Below are positions 50,939 through 62,630 of a DNA stretch of 64,000 bases, one piece after another. The position numbers were made by a program, and so were the translations under genes. Positions within the stretch are counted from its first letter, which is position 1; each line of letters starts with the position of its first letter. This DNA comes from Beverwykella pulmonaria. Its lineage: Eukaryota > Ascomycota > Dothideomycetes > Pleosporales > Melanommataceae. Where the stretch lies: assembly GCA_001599595.1 (NCBI GenBank), contig BCHH01000002.1, forward strand, positions 1,451,021 through 1,515,020, given 5' to 3'. The notes beneath the pieces are model-generated. The model ran no database searches, was not told the origin of the DNA, and worked only from the letters and a program-made list of their open reading frames with translations.

Positions 50939-53900
50939 ATGACGCCACCCGCGCGCTCCGTTAACACGCAGGGCGACGCGCCATCTGCCGACCAAGTCTC
51001 GTTGCTTGCACCCTCACGAGGCAGAGATGGCCGATCCCAATCCTCCGCTGCAACCAGCGTCATGCCCGGCTCACGCAACACTCAGGCTTCGTACACGACT
51101 GCGCCGGGCAGCTTCAGCTCCCAACTGAGGCCCGTTGCCTCACATGATGGTAGGATCAGGCCGGACTTCGATATGCACGCGATCATTGTGGGGGGGGACA
51201 GCAGTACAACCACGGAGCAGAGGCAGGCCGACTTGCAGGACCAAATCGAAAAAGAGACGAAGATCAAGATCGGATCAGAGAATATGTTGGAGGCATTGAA
51301 TGCGAAGAATGCGAAACAGACAAAGGACCAGCGGCTCCAGGTGGAGGAGCAGCTCAACATATCGAACAGGAAGCTTGCACAGCTGAAGTCGGGATTAGCG
51401 GCTGAGATACAGAGGGCGAAAGAAATCAAGTCACCGCCGGCAGATGCCCAAAGCAGACTCTCGTATTTGTTTCGCAGGAACATCTCACGGTCTCCTTCGC
51501 GACATATTACCCAGAAAAGAGAGGCAGAGGAGCAAGAGACTGAATCGCCCACGTTTGTCCTCGCCGAACTCCTACAAGCACTGGAAGCGGAGGGAATGCC
51601 GCCCGAATACCATGTCGAAAAAGCCAATTCCCTCGTGGATCTCTTCAAGCGCCATCCCACGCTGAAGTACGACCTAGTCTGGTCCATCTTTGGTCTGAGG
51701 ATGCAGACTATGCTCCTGAGCGATAGCCGCGAAGTTGTTGCTGCCGCATATCGAGTGATGAGATACTCGTTCACCGACCGGAAGTCGCTTCAGATTATTC
51801 GAGGATTGCATACAGATTACTTGGTTATACTTTCCCTTGTCAAGGAGAGCAAGGCTAGCGTAGAACGAGAACAAGCACTCAAGTTTGTAAGGGCATTTCT
51901 CGATGTCAAGGATGGTGTATTGGAAATATCCCGCGCCGTCATCCGGATTATTGTTGCAGTGGCCGAACACGCAGAAGATCGACTCAGGAATATATCAATT
52001 CTAACTTTGGCAGAGATTCTCGTAAGAAAGCCACCCCTGCTTGTCTCTGCAGGAGGCATGGGGACGTTGACCGACGCCCTTGGCGAAGGAAATTATCACG
52101 CAGCAGAGAGCGTGGGTAGTTCTTTTCTGTATTTGCTGGATACACCACGTCGACGCAAGATTTTACGGTCTGGGCACGAATTGGAAGCACCTTTTGCAAT
52201 GTTTACGGATGCCGGCCATACCCACGGGCACCAACACGAAGAGAAGCTCAAAGCAAACGCCAAAGTGATCGCATCTTTACTCAGGAGTTGGCCTGGCTTG
52301 TTAGCCCTTTGCATGAATGATTTCTTGGCAATCAAATCACTCCTCGTGTCACTACAGATCCCGACGCCGCATGTACGAAACGTCCTATTAGAGCTGTTGT
52401 TCGACATCCTTAGGATCAAACCCCCATCGTGGTCTTCCTCATTCCTTGCTGGTCGACGGTTGACGACCTACGGTCGAGTCACCAATCTGAAGAACCAGGC
52501 GAACAAGGACCCTACGAGTGCAAATGCGGAAGATCAGACAAACAAATGGAATCTCTTGGAGCATTATGTTGCCGTGGTACTTGCGGTATTCCTGCATGCA
52601 GGCTTGGTCCCCGCTTTGTTACAAGCTGAGGAAGAACCTTTGACGCTTACTTTGAAGAGGAAGACCACGCTTTTACTTGGAGAAGTTTTGAAAATGGCGA
52701 ATGAGCTCCTGCCACCTTCTTGGAGTGGCCCGCTCCAAGTCCTTCCTCAACTTCTTCAGTCAGCCGCCAATTTCCAAACCGAAGACCGATTTGTTGCCAT
52801 TGGGACCATCTACCAAGTGGACAGTGTCAACAGGACGCTATATCGATCAGGCCCAACTTCACTTCACACCAACAAAATCACCACTAGTGAAAGCAGTGCC
52901 TCAGCTCGACAAACCGGCCAATCCAAAGCACAGGCCGCAATGCAGATAGACGAAGGCCAATTCCGAAACATGATGGTCGACACACAAGTTCTGAATACCG
53001 TCTCATTCCAGAAGTGGAGATGGGATCTTATCCTCAACATCATTGATGGGCCTTTGTTGAACGCGAAACGCCTCGATGAAGCCATGAAGGCAACGAAATT
53101 TGTTCACCGTCTCCTCGGATTCTTTCGACCATTCAAATATCGATTCTCCGAGGTGAAGAATACCAAGCCAAACCAGCGCTACGTCCGAGCTGGATGTGCA
53201 TTGATACACAGCCTGCTGCAGAATCCGGAAGGTGTAAAATATCTCAGCGATAGCAAGTTCATCCGTCAACTTGCAGAATGTCTGTCTCATTTTGACCGAA
53301 TGAGCGGCCTCACGTCGGAATCACCTATATTTCAAGTCGACCGGATGAACGAAACCTTGACTGGTGGCTACTTTGCGTTGTTGGGAGCTCTTACCAAAGA
53401 TCCAAAGGGAGTACAGATACTGGAGCGATGGAGAGTCCTCAATATGTTCTACCACATCATAGAACTCAACGACCGGGATGACCTGATTAAGACGTTACTC
53501 AGCAACATGGACTACTCCTTAGATGGACATCTTCGCATCATGATCTCGAAAGCAATGACCTCGTGCTCTAAGGAGATCCGGATCTTCACAACGAGACTTC
53601 TCCGGAAATATGCTACAAAGTTGATGCAGACCACAGATTGTGCCGGTGGTGTTGCCGAATGGGCAATCAAGCTATTGGTGACGCAGCTCTATGACCCCGA
53701 AGTTGAAGTCTGTGAAGTCGCCATCAAAATTTTGGAGGAGGTTTGCAACCAAAAGGAGTCGCTAGAATATGTTGTGAAGTGCCGTCCGGTATTAGACCAT
53801 TTGGGGGAAATTGGGGCGCCGCTGTTACTTCGTTTCTTATCCAGTTCGGTAGGCTATCACTATCTGGATGGTTTGGACTACATTACCCGAGAAATGGACG

Positions 53901-54989
53901 ACTGGTTCTTGGGCCGAAACGACACGTATGTTGCACTTATAGAGGCTTCCATGGCGCGCGCTCTTGCGGATATCCCTGAGAAGCCGCAGCCGCAGCTTTC
54001 TTACGATGATACCCCCGAGCTTACCGAATATGGCCTTGTGCCACCGCATTTCTACCGCGAACTCACTCGGACCAAGGAAGGATGCAAGCTCCTTCAACAG
54101 AAGGGGCATTTTGACGAATTTGCATCAACCATACGCGACTTTGCTATGGAAAATGACGATAGCGAAACAATACTCAAGGTCAAGGGCTGCTTGTGGGCGG
54201 TTGGCAATGTTGGGTCCATGGAATTAGGTGCTCCATTTCTCGAAAACTCTGATGTTGTGAAGTGGATTGTCAAGATTGCGGAAGAGTCGGAAGTCATGTC
54301 ACTCAGAGGTACCGCGTTCTACGTGCTAGGGCTGATCTCCCGGAGCCTCCATGGGCAGGAGATCTTGCTCGAATATGGCTGGGATGGTGTCGTCAACGAG
54401 TCGGGCGAGGCACTGGGCTTTTGCCTCCCGCTAAACTTCAAGAAGCTCTTTTCGGTTTGTCTGACATATTTCGAATGTAGTGCATATTTACTGACAGCCT
54501 ACAGATACCACCTTGGGTAGTGCAATCAGAGGACATGAGCTGGAAGCGCACAACAGATGTCAAAGTTGCTGTCGGTGACAGTGATCCGGTGAATGCTCGC
54601 ATTCTGAAGCTTACAACAGACCTGGGTAACACAGTTTTGGCCAAGAAGGCAGCCAATGACCTCCAGTCGTTAGTATCACCACTGACTAATAGACTTGGGT
54701 TGCACGCTGACATGTATGTAACAGTATCAAAGCGAAGAAAGCACCAGGATTCAGCAAACCGGCGATATTCCACAAAGTCATGCAAATTCTCGAAGCACAC
54801 CACTTTCGCCTTCCGGCGTGCCGGTTTGTGCTTGATCTGTTCGACAAACGCGTGTTGCAGCAGATCGTCATGGAAGAGGAAGACGAGGCTGAAGAGGAAG
54901 AAGCCGATGATGATGACGCTGATGACAGTAGCGAGTCCGAGTTGGAGACGGAACAGGCCGAACCCAATGTGGTTGCGGCCGCACCCTGA
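50939..54989 (+). CDS. AVO3: TORC2 subunit Rictor (Avo3/Ste20 of fission yeast)
   Basis: This scaffold of TOR complex 2 acts at the plasma membrane in actin and sphingolipid control. Exons 50939-54454, 54505-54668 and 54725-54989, with introns of 50 and 56 nt, give 1314 residues. A Ser-rich N-terminus and a coiled coil (about residues 90-160) are followed by the Rictor N-terminal ARM-like region (YHVEKANSLVDLFKRHPTLKY, REQALKFVRAFLDVKDG), the central region (WRWDLILNIIDGPLL) and the fifth conserved block (RGTAFYVLGLISRSLHG). After the introns come PPWVVQSEDMSW and RLPACRFVLDLFDKRVL. The tail is a run of Glu and Asp. The start at 50939 gives the longest frame; the first tens of residues are not conserved enough to confirm it. 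Confidence 0.94.
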
Positions 54990-56225
54990 TGCCCAAAAGC
55001 AAGGACAAGGTCTTGGCGTTGGGGCATGTAACAAGAAGTTCATTGTACGATACATACGCGGAGTGGCTGGAGCGTCCCAGGGTTAGGTTTTTTAAGTGTT
55101 TGGCTTTTGCATATTGAGTTCTCTGGGACTGGACCCGCCGAACTATGCTATCTCGGGATCATTTTAGCGAAGGACCATGTAGTAAGGTGCGCACCATCTG
55201 GATGCCGACATGCGTCTCCAGGAGGGAGCTGAGTTGAGGGTGGTGGGGGGATTGGCACATCTCGGTCACAGTGCAAAGTAGGTATACCTAGGTAGACCAA
55301 ATACCTCACGCAGGTTATTCAGGTTCTTCGAGACGAGTTTTGAGTCGGGCTGCACGCGACAGGGGTCGTCACAACAGGGACCGTAAGCAGGCATGCTAGG
55401 CTTGTTGGAGACAGCTGATGATGGTGTGGGAGCCGCAAGTGCAATATGTGACTGACAAGAATGGTTCAGGGATGCGGTGTCTGATTGACCCAGCGGGGCG
55501 CGCATGCAACGGCATCCATGACGCTTCCATTGTGCGCTTTGAGGGAGGACGACACCATGGCACCCCTCCGGTTAACCATGGAGTGCACATATTGGGAATT
55601 CGCCGAGCATAGCATCCGGCTTGTAGGCCATGGCTGCTGGATGGAAGCTCGCAGAAGCGGTTGGTACTCTTTTGGAAACCAGTGAAGGGTGCCAGTAATG
55701 GGTATTGAGTATCGAGCATCTCGTAGCAGTAAAGAAATTCGCCTTGGCGGGGTGTGCTATTCACCCCCACCATCTCATAGTCGCAAAGGCCGCGGCGCTC
55801 GAGATGCTCGTGCAAGCTCGAACGCGCAGCTCTCTCGTTGCTCGGCCCAGCTCGCACGGCTATCGTCAGAGTGGTGTGCAGAATCTCGGCGTCGTCCGGA
55901 CAGTCGATGGGGGGCGTGACGCTCGATAGCCGCGAGATGATGTTCCACAGTGATCGGGGCGAGGGTCCTCTCGCCTTTCGCCTTCAATGAACCTGGGCGC
56001 CAGAACCCACCATCGCCGATCCGCTGCCGCCCTGGTGCGTTTAATTATGGATGCGCAACGACTTGAGGGCTGGCTTGCCCCAGTCGTCCATGTCATCCGT
56101 CGTGCCGCAAGTGTCGACTCCGAAGCACGACAGATATATACTCGCCGTCTCCCTTTCTACCATATCACGCCGTCACCACCCATACCCGCGTCGTCCTCAC
56201 GACTGCACACCTGAAGACGGTCAGA
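54990..56225. other. Intergenic between AVO3 and the RING-LON gene
   Basis: This 1.2 kb is the 3' flank of AVO3 and the promoter of the next gene. A 153-codon minus-strand frame at 55396-55857 has no recognisable domain and mirrors other frames there; not called. Confidence 0.4.
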
Positions 56226-58199
56226 TTGCAGAATCTCCTTCAGGCCCGCCTCGACGTCTGCCAACCCGCTCCCACGCCCTCGTCCGTACGTCTCCCGGTG
56301 TACCGCTCCGTCGAACCACGCCGAACAAGCCATCAAGCCTCGGCCTTTCCCGTGGAGACCGCGGGTGTAAAAATACCTCCCACACCTCGACTGTCACGCC
56401 TCACGTTACAAGTCAAACATACTGCGTATCCGCTGCCGCAAACCCGAGACTGCGAGGCTGTACATGGCGTCGACATCCATCACACTCTCCACGGCAGTCG
56501 AATGAATCTGCCACCAGGTCAAAACTGCGCCTTCACCCAAGTTGGAGAACAGGCCCTTCCTCTCCCATACCGCCAGGCTGCTGTGCCGCCTGACTTGATG
56601 GTGGACGATGATGGATCGTCGTTCATATCCGCCTCGGACGCCCACCGTGCTCCAAGACAGTTGGTCCGCTTGATACAATGTCCACAATGTTCAAAGCCCT
56701 TCAACGCGCCAGTCCACCTCCCCTGTGGACACACTGTTTGCCGCACATGTCTGCCCTCCGCTCGGCCGCGCGCCAACATCTCGTACCCAAATATTCCAGA
56801 CAGACTCCACGGTATTTCGTGCCCAATTCCAGGGTGCGGGGTAGAGCATGCCTCCGCAGAATGCTGCATAGATGTCACCATGTCAAAGTTGTTAGAGCTT
56901 ATCCAGCTTGTGATATCGAAGTACAGGCTGCTGGTCGAAGACACGCCCACCCGCTTGGTGGAAATACTTGTGCCAGACGAGAACATGTCCATGGAAGAAA
57001 AAGAAAAACCACGTGAGATAGGCCATGAGAGGGTGCTCCACGGCGGCAGACTGTTGTCGACCTTCACCATGGCTCAAATGGGGGAACTTGGATACAGCTC
57101 TGACGTAGAATACAACCCCATGTCTTCGACGGACGACCAATTAAACAGCCACCAGTATGAATATGAGAATCTGGATATCGCATTACTTGGCCATCTCCAG
57201 GAAGCCGCAGGAGAAGAAATGAATTGCCTTGTGTGCTACCATATCATGCTCGATCCGACAACCACAGCATGCGGCCATACCTTTTGCCGTCGGTGTCTCA
57301 CTCGTGTCATGGACCACAGCAACATATGTCCACTATGTCGACGGGTCCTCTACATACCTGCCTCTCTCCAGAACAAACCTAGTAATCATCATCTCGCATC
57401 GCTCTTAGACATGCTGTGCCCGGACTTGATTGCCGAACGCTTAGCAGCCATCAAATTGGAGGAGCAGCCAGGCGTCGAAGCTCTTAGCACGCCACTTTTC
57501 GTCTGTACATTGGCCCTTCCCACGATGCCGACATTCCTCCACGTCTTCGAACCCCGTTATCGGTTAATGATGCGACGTTGCATGGAAGGGAGCAAGAGAT
57601 TCGGAATGGTCATGTACAACCGAACCGGTGCGCCACAAGGCAACCTAGGAGCTACTCAATTCTTGGAATACGGCACCCTTTTGGAAATCGTCAATCTCGA
57701 GCTGCTCCGCGATGGCCGCAGTTTCGTCGAAACACAAGGCGTCGGTCGGTTCAAAATTCAAGATCATGGCATGCTGGATGGATATATTGTCGGCCAGGTC
57801 GAGAAGGTTGAGGATGTTTCTCTCTCCGCAGAACAAGATTCAGAACAAGAGGAGACTACCGAGGCACAAGGGTATGCAGCCATGTTTCAACGCGACAACC
57901 CAGGGGCCCCGTTGCCTTTCCCCATTGCACTGAACCAGATGTCTACACAAGAGCTGCTCGACTTTTGCATGAGATTCGTCACGGACATGAGGCGCGCCAG
58001 CGCCCCTTGGCTGAGTTATAAGATCGTTCAGGTCTACGGAGAGCCACCGAACGATCCGGCACTATTCCCGTACTGGTTTGCCTGTGTACTACCCATTGCT
58101 GAGGAAGAGAAATATCGCCTACTGCAAACAACTAGAGTCAGGGAGCGCTTAAAGATTGTGAAAACTTGGATTGAAAGGATTCAGAACCAGAGGCAGTGA
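56226..58199 (+). CDS. RING-finger protein with LON substrate-binding domain (LONRF type)
   Basis: A probable E3 ubiquitin ligase of the LONRF group: two RING-type zinc fingers and the N-terminal substrate-binding domain of LON proteases, without protease or AAA parts. The single exon gives 657 residues. The first zinc finger is QCPQCSKPFNAPVHLPCGHTVC (residues 151-172, with its last Cys pair near 200). A second, better RING lies near residues 335-378: CLVCYHIMLDPTTT, then CGHTFCRRC and CPLCRR. The LON domain spans roughly 400-650 (FVCTLALPTMPTFLHVFEPRYR, RDGRSFVETQGVGRFKI). The first 124 residues show no family features; the true start may be the Met at 56598 (MVDDDGSSF). Confidence 0.88.
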   Translation: MQNLLQARLDVCQPAPTPSSVRLPVYRSVEPRRTSHQASAFPVETAGVKIPPTPRLSRLTLQVKHTAYPLPQTRDCEAVHGVDIHHTLHGSRMNLPPGQNCAFTQVGEQALPLPYRQAAVPPDLMVDDDGSSFISASDAHRAPRQLVRLIQCPQCSKPFNAPVHLPCGHTVCRTCLPSARPRANISYPNIPDRLHGISCPIPGCGVEHASAECCIDVTMSKLLELIQLVISKYRLLVEDTPTRLVEILVPDENMSMEEKEKPREIGHERVLHGGRLLSTFTMAQMGELGYSSDVEYNPMSSTDDQLNSHQYEYENLDIALLGHLQEAAGEEMNCLVCYHIMLDPTTTACGHTFCRRCLTRVMDHSNICPLCRRVLYIPASLQNKPSNHHLASLLDMLCPDLIAERLAAIKLEEQPGVEALSTPLFVCTLALPTMPTFLHVFEPRYRLMMRRCMEGSKRFGMVMYNRTGAPQGNLGATQFLEYGTLLEIVNLELLRDGRSFVETQGVGRFKIQDHGMLDGYIVGQVEKVEDVSLSAEQDSEQEETTEAQGYAAMFQRDNPGAPLPFPIALNQMSTQELLDFCMRFVTDMRRASAPWLSYKIVQVYGEPPNDPALFPYWFACVLPIAEEEKYRLLQTTRVRERLKIVKTWIERIQNQRQ

Positions 58200-58688
58200 G
58201 TACAAACCTTTTCTACATATGTTTGCACCCAGCCGCGCGGACATTACCCTGAGAGCAGTATATGCCGGCCCGTCAATTTGACCACTCTACAATAAGTGAA
58301 TATCGACGTTACTTCATACCATAAATAATTTGTGGCTCCATCATTGCTAGATGTCGACGAGATATCGAACGTGGATCCATAGGCTACCTTCCGGGTTCGT
58401 TCTAGCGTTATCCCCTTTTGCTACTTTTCTTTGATTGCAAGCTTACATATATCTTCACAGGCAATTTGGAGGCTCGTGTGGAATCTTATGACTAGCTATT
58501 GCCTTTGTGGGCATCTTGATCGCCTTTCTTTCCCCGCCACGATCTTCCATGACATCTGCTTCAACATAACGTTCTGTGGCTTCCCAGTCGTCAGATCCCA
58601 TCGCGTGCCTTTCCACTACATTAACGGCCGTTCGATCGATTTACCGATATCTTCGCTATCAAAATCCTAACCAAACATAATATTTTCC

Positions 58689-58726
58689 GACTACAACTAC
58701 GACTATGACCACGACTATGACTACGA
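58689..58726. repeat. Imperfect GACTAY hexanucleotide repeat
   Basis: Five to six variants of the unit gactac/gactat follow one another, with one substituted unit (gaccac). Confidence 0.7.
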
Positions 58727-59848
58727 GATTCTGCAAAAGTACCCAAGTCCATGTCAATCATGTCCAATTGTCCCAATATGAGTACCCCGACGCTCTCTAT
58801 CCGAGGCGTGCATTGTCTTTTTATTTTCTTAATGCCAGTGTTCAGACTGGGTCAAACTTTTGTGTAACGTGCTTGGAGGATTGCACTGTGTTGCATCATT
58901 GCATTCGTGGAGTATTCTCTTTTGAACTGTATTTTACATTCAGCCCATAGGGGCAGGGTTTTCTGGTGGATATACAGGGGAGGAAGGCCCTAGAGAAGGA
59001 TGGATAATCTAGATACCCATTTGTTTATTTATCCTTCAGCCCAGTTACTAGACTGGACTCCGCGGTTGCATTTTGGGCACGGAAGCAACGAGAGCGTGTT
59101 GCGGGAGTGGATGAGACCAGGGAGTAGGTGAGTAAGCCATGGACTAAGAGTAGAGATGTATAGATTTACGATTATGGGTATGATGATAAAATAATACACA
59201 CTTTCCTTCATTAACTTCACTTTGCTCGTTTTGAGATGTGGTGTTATTATCCCTTGTTTTGACTTGCCTCACTGGTGTAGATGGTGTTGATATGTTGGTA
59301 TGACAGGATGTCTCCTATTGGCATAGATGGCATAGTATAGCGTTGCGTAGCACCGTCATGATATCCTGAGGCATTGTTGTATGGATTCTCAAAGGTCTAA
59401 TTATATTGCATATCAGTGAAGAAAAAAAGTGAGATGATGTGCTATTTATCTACTATCTTCTCATAGTTATCATCGTCATATCTAGTGCCTTCCCACAATG
59501 TAGTTCTTCCATACATGCTCGGGCTTATAACAACTTCAGTCAGTGGCTACGTATCTTATCTTATCTTATCGTATCTCTCGTTCTTTTTCCAAACACTCTT
59601 GTCTGTGTCTGCAACGCCGCTTCACCTTCTGCGTTCCTGCTGCGTCCCTCTGCCATCTGCACGCCTGGTATGGGATTATTGCAGGTGCTTCGCCAAATGT
59701 CCCGCAAATAGGAGACTAGAATTCTATGTCCAAGCCTACCTCTGCTTCTATATCCGTACTCAGTTTCGACTTTTGGGGTGGGGGGAATTATGTGCGTGGG
59801 TTTAGTGCGTTGGTATGACATCTTGTGTTCTTTTGGCCTTTGGTTGGT

Positions 59849-59880
59849 GGGAGGGAGGGAGGGAGGGAGGGAGGAAGGAA
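59849..59880. repeat. (GGGA)n microsatellite, G-quadruplex capable
   Basis: Tandem ggga units (about six) end in ggaa variants. Runs of three G spaced by one A could fold into a G-quadruplex. Confidence 0.85.
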
Positions 59881-60270
59881 GGCTGCGATGTAAGATTCTC
59901 GTAGATGAGATATAGTGGAGCATATTCAGGACTGGGGGGATAATGCTTTGTGGACTGCCCTAGTGACTGACCCTGGTCAAGGGTTTGTATAGCATTGGGT
60001 AGGTGTGGATATATAGACTTGAATTAATACCGCGGGCGTTGGAATAGATCCCCTAGGATGACGCAAAATGTGGTATGGGCACGGTCATATCAGTGGAGAG
60101 AATAAATGTGAAATCTGTACGTTGTTCCAACGCAGAGGAGAGTTGAGCAAATTTGTGTAGACGAAATAGAATTAAACACCATACACCCGAAACTGATACA
60201 CAATTACAAAACGACACCAATAGATGATAAATACAACACAGTGACCTATAATACACACTCCCCATCCACA

Positions 60271-62174
60271 TCAGCCCCTCTGATCTTCAAAAACAAAACT
60301 AACCTCCTCGTTTTCCCACCTGCCCTCTACCTCCGCAGGATTAATCCCCAACGGGTCCCTCCCAACGAATGCCCCGCCGACGTGTTGAAAGGTTCCTGGT
60401 ACGGGGGTGGAAATGCGTGGGCGAGATTTCATCTTGTTGGCGTGCTGGGGTGAGAGGTGAGACGTCGACTCACGACAGGTAGTGGAATCACGGGAGCGGG
60501 GTTTCGGCGTCAATATGTGAGAGAAGTGTGGTGGTAGCGAAGCCCTCTGCGGCTGTCTCCCTCCGCGCACTTCATTCCCTCTCTCATCCTCCGCAAGCGA
60601 AGAAGGCAGCGTAGCATTAGACCCACGTCTGGGCGGCGGCATGGGGACTGCGCGTTGGGGCATGTATATCTCCCTCTCCCTCTCCATACTCTTCGCAACA
60701 GCCGGTAGGAATTTGTCTGCGTGGTCGAGGGAGGTGAGTTGTGGAGTAGAGGGCCGGTGTCCGCGGGCGCGGTGGGATAGTCGGACGAAGAGGTCACGCC
60801 ATGCGTGCAACATGGATATGCGGAAGAGGAGGATGAATATCTCGATACCCACAAGCTATTCACATATCAGCCATCCATCCAACCTACTGTCCCAGATTTC
60901 CAGACCGAGCTTAAAGAGAGAGGAAATCAGGGGTAATAAAAGCAGAACTTACAGAAGCCAATATCAAACTCGTCAGCATCGCTCCACTGGGTACGGTGAA
61001 ATTCTTGACATATTTTCTGCATTCTTCCTTATCGCCTCGGCTCAGCGTCTGGCAGATGATCCACGTTTTCACTGGCTTGATGTTCTCCGGGTCATTGAAT
61101 ACACGGCCTAATTTCCCATCCTGCGTCCAGAACACGATGAAGAAACTAATGCTCCCGATAATGACAAAGACAGAAACGAGGATGTTGCGCCACTGCAACA
61201 AGAATAAGGAGCGGACGTTCCTCCACGTCTCGAACCTCGCCACCCTTTGGTGTCTGTGTTGAGATGTTATAGGCCCACGTTCGCACTCCTGTCGTAAGGT
61301 ACGCAGGTAGATATACACGCAGTACCCCGTAGTAACGCCCTGCAGTCCAAACCCCGCAATTGCAAAACCCACAAGCCAAACCCAAAAGGCGACGATGGCG
61401 TGTTCATGGTTGGGTAGACACGTCTGCCCCATGCGATAACTAAACCTAGTGGCTGCAAGCAAACTAATCAGAAGAGCCAGCGGTATCAACGTCCCCGCAA
61501 CAATACTCGCATATTTAAACCTGCGTCCCGGATCTCTATCCCAGAATATCCTAATATGCAGCCACAAACTGCGCAAAAAAACCCAGACTACACAGCCCAA
61601 GCCGCCGAGCGTGACTAGACTCCCGGTCCATGCGCAGGAGAGGGAGGTCCTCATGTCGTTGGGGGTAATAGCGTCGTAGCACAGCGGGGGATCGATGCCG
61701 ACGGGGATGACGAAGGAGAGCGAGATGAAGAGCACGGGGAATAAGAGGCCGACGGAGAGGTAATGCCGGTGTGTTTGCGAGGGGGGAAGGACCGCGAAGG
61801 AGAGGAGGAGGAAGGAGCAGAGGATTACGGAGAGGATGGAGAGATAGTTGGGTACGCGGAGTTGTTGTTTCCACTCTTCGATGAATGTTAGCCTTCCCTT
61901 TTCTTTTACGTTGAAGAGGAGAGGAGTGTGCGAGGAACATACCCGCGGGATACACCCAGTCCTGAATCGGACACGGGAAACAGCACGTCGTGCCATCTTC
62001 GAAGGAGCCAAGACCGCAGTACCGCCCTGCTTGATCTGCCTTTATCAGCAAAACTTCCCCCAGACGTCAATTCATCGGAAGCTTACATCCTCCCGTTGAC
62101 CCAAAGAGGGACTTGTCCAGCAGAGGTGCGGTGCACGACGACGCGGTATCATTAGCAAAGTTTCCGATCGACAT
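60271..62174 (-). CDS. Seven-transmembrane GPCR-like receptor (secretin-like / GprM-like fungal family)
   Basis: A membrane receptor of a fungal GPCR family with weak similarity to secretin receptors. Exons 62087-62174, 61943-62035, 60953-61875 and 60271-60855 give 562 residues. The extracellular N-terminus is Cys-rich (YCGLGSFEDGTTCCFPCPIQDWVYPAE). Seven hydrophobic segments follow, the first YLSILSVILCSFLLLSFAVL, with LSCAWTGSLVTLGGLGCVVWVFL for the third and VSVFVIIGSISFFIVFW for the sixth. The last segment is split by intron 60856-60952 (ILAS then LVGIEIFILLF). The C-terminal cytoplasmic tail of about 175 residues is Ser/Arg/Pro-rich and includes possible phosphosites. The ligand is unknown. 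The start MSIGNFANDT carries an N-glycosylation sequon (NDT) but is not independently confirmed. Confidence 0.82.
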
Positions 62175-62630
62175 TCTGGTATCTGGTACCTGGAATCTGG
62201 ATAGACCTAGAGTGTATGCATGCGGGTCAATTCGCAAGCTGTAGCACGAGCCATGCTGGCGGGCATGTTGTATATACCGGATCCGTTGTTCTTTGTCCGA
62301 ATGGCGTCAACAGTCAGTGAACGCCATATGGGCTTGTTGGAAACTCGCGTTTCTTTGTAGTCAGTACTAGTGGTGGAGGTAACGAGGTGCCCATGCGGCT
62401 GGGCTTTGTTGAATATGCAGAGCGAATGAGAGGAACAGGTAACTTCAAGACCGAAGAAATCGAACATGAGCTTGACGAACGGAGGGCACAAAGAAATCAT
62501 CAGAATACTCAAAGTGTGAGGAAAATCTGTAGAAATCAACTCCACTATTCATTATCTTCCAAGTACCTGGTCAGACCATTCCCTTGGTATCATCTATCCT
62601 AAAAGTCACAACACTCGGCCTGAAAACTTT
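62175..62630. other. GPCR promoter and RSC7 3' flank
   Basis: 456 bases with no gene seen. Confidence 0.45.

Larger units (their letters stand above)
58200..60270. other. 2-kb intergenic between convergent genes, simple repeats
   Basis: No gene is supported. Simple repeats lie at 58689-58726 and 59849-59880. Low-complexity tatcttatcttatcg occurs near 59550-59570. Confidence 0.45.

Noticed and set aside
55396..55857. 153-codon minus-strand frame
   Set aside because: Composition is mirrored by open frames on the other strand and no motif is recognisable.
59849..59880. Telomere-like or CRISPR-like array
   Set aside because: It is a plain GGGA microsatellite with no spacers and no telomeric TTAGGG units.
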